Shown here one piece after another: positions 63,042-64,000 of a stretch of 64,000 nt of DNA. The first letter of the stretch is position 1; every line of letters begins with the position of its first letter. The notes under the pieces are model-generated. The model saw only the letters and a program-made list of their open reading frames with translations. It was not told where the DNA came from and searched no databases. The translations under genes and the position numbers were made by a program. The stretch is from Aurelia coerulea (Eukaryota; Cnidaria; Scyphozoa; Semaeostomeae; Ulmaridae), in assembly GCA_039566865.1 (NCBI GenBank), contig CM076961.1, positions 13,105,501-13,169,500 on the forward strand, written 5' to 3'.

Positions 63042-64000
63042 GTTTGTTTCAATTCATCTTAGATTAATGGTTACTTTGATATGAGATATACTGGTCAGAG
63101 TCAGAACAATTTATACACTGCTTTAGATATCGTAATACAAAAACTCCAACACTGATCTGAAAACTTAAGACTCCATTGCCTGACTGAGGATTTAACTTGA
63201 TTATGAAGATTTATTAACTTCAAAAGGCGAATAACCAGAAAGTGGTTTCCACGTGCTGTGCCTAAAACTTAAGAGTGAATGGTTCAGTTTGCTCCATGTT
63301 TCAACCATTAAATTGGCAAAAACTTTTGTTCTTAGGTCAGGCATTGCTTTCAGTGATACTTAAACAGTTGAAATGTAATTATGCTCTCCTATCAATGCCA
63401 GCCATAAATGATTCTACGACCTGCCTTATAGTGTACAGCACATATTTGACTGTTTTGGGACATGTTGAGAAATAAACTTTTAGTTGTTCCTGATTTCAGA
63501 AAGGGATAATGGACCAACACACTTTTTGAGAAAACTCTCGAATATTATGTTGAAGCCTTGATAAGATGATCAAATGTTACAAATCGGTCTCATATCTTTT
63601 CCTGCTGTACTATTCTTTAAACATTGGATACATTTATCTGACTCAACCGGCAGTCTGCTATTTTTGTTGTCATGACCATTGTTTTATAAAAAACACATGC
63701 AATTATTTAGTCCTAAAGCATTGTTCCTCGTGCTTTTTGCTGCCAATTGACCGCCTCATCAATAGCTTCCTCTGTTCAAGTAAATAATCTTTATCAAAGT
63801 CTCGACCTTTGGGGATGGTGTGCTTAATTGATGGGGGCTAATTGTGAATATGAGGATAAACCAAGATGCCCGGAAAGAAACTGGCAAATGAAAATAATTT
63901 TTTAAGGACAGGATACTCTCAGAAAAACCTTTGTTTGTGACTGATGGTTCATTGCAGTGTGCAAGATGGTGTTTCTTGTTCAAATGAGTCCACAGTAGAG
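63042..64000. other. After CFAP54 exon 15, no confident exon
   Basis: This is probably intron. One AG at 63499 in the right phase opens only about 20 codons before a stop and has no good donor. No mobile element is recognised. Confidence 0.5.

Noticed and set aside
63500..63560. Candidate exon 16 after TGATTTCAG
   Set aside because: About 20 codons then a stop, no good donor, no clear resemblance to CFAP54.
1..64000. CRISPR array, bacterial operons or prophage
   Set aside because: No regularly spaced identical repeats with unique spacers; gene structure is spliced and eukaryotic throughout.

Overview
The window is nuclear DNA of an animal, most likely an anthozoan cnidarian such as a stony coral. 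It is AT-rich, has spliced exons with GT/AG borders, microsatellites, a tRNA-derived SINE, many 5'-truncated LINEs and several families of DNA transposons. The LINE and orphan ORF styles look coral-like, but I could not search a database, so the taxonomic call is inference.

One host gene crosses most of the window on the + strand. I rebuilt 15 coding exons between 12310 and 63041. All their splice phases agree, and together they give an uninterrupted frame of 2248 coding bases (about 749 codons). The protein matches the N-terminal part of CFAP54 (cilia- and flagella-associated protein 54, a very large protein of the ciliary central apparatus). The gene continues past the right edge, so the C-terminal part is not here.

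Layout. 1-12300: dispersed repeats upstream of the first visible coding exon: a TIR element (2249-3690) with a small CCTTGTA-rich element inside, a ~160-bp tandem array (4495-6190) broken by a LINE, a foldback that duplicates a Cys-rich coding tail (6086-7335), other MITEs, and a LINE tail at 10925-11705. 12310-25088: CFAP54 exons 1-2, with a 3-kb Mutator-like element (14421-17424), a Harbinger-like nest (19719-21174), a 494-bp palindrome (21869-22362) and microsatellites in intron 1. 25089-45398: exons 3-7, with LINE fragments, a 3.76-kb long-TIR palindrome (34767-38523) and an intact antisense LINE ORF (42289-44535). 45399-54936: exons 8-9. Intron 8 holds a 3.9-kb Tigger/pogo-like transposon (49219-53149) that carries a DDE transposase gene and a divergent HIRAN-domain gene, and has itself been hit by a LINE. 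54937-64000: exons 10-15; exon 11 sits between two copies of one foldback mariner-type MITE.

The strongest candidates for something little described are the Tigger-like transposon with a HIRAN-domain companion gene, and the set of foldback or long-TIR elements with 9-bp target duplications. One of the latter is an almost complete 3.76-kb inverted repeat. Functions of the transposon-borne genes are inferred from motifs only.
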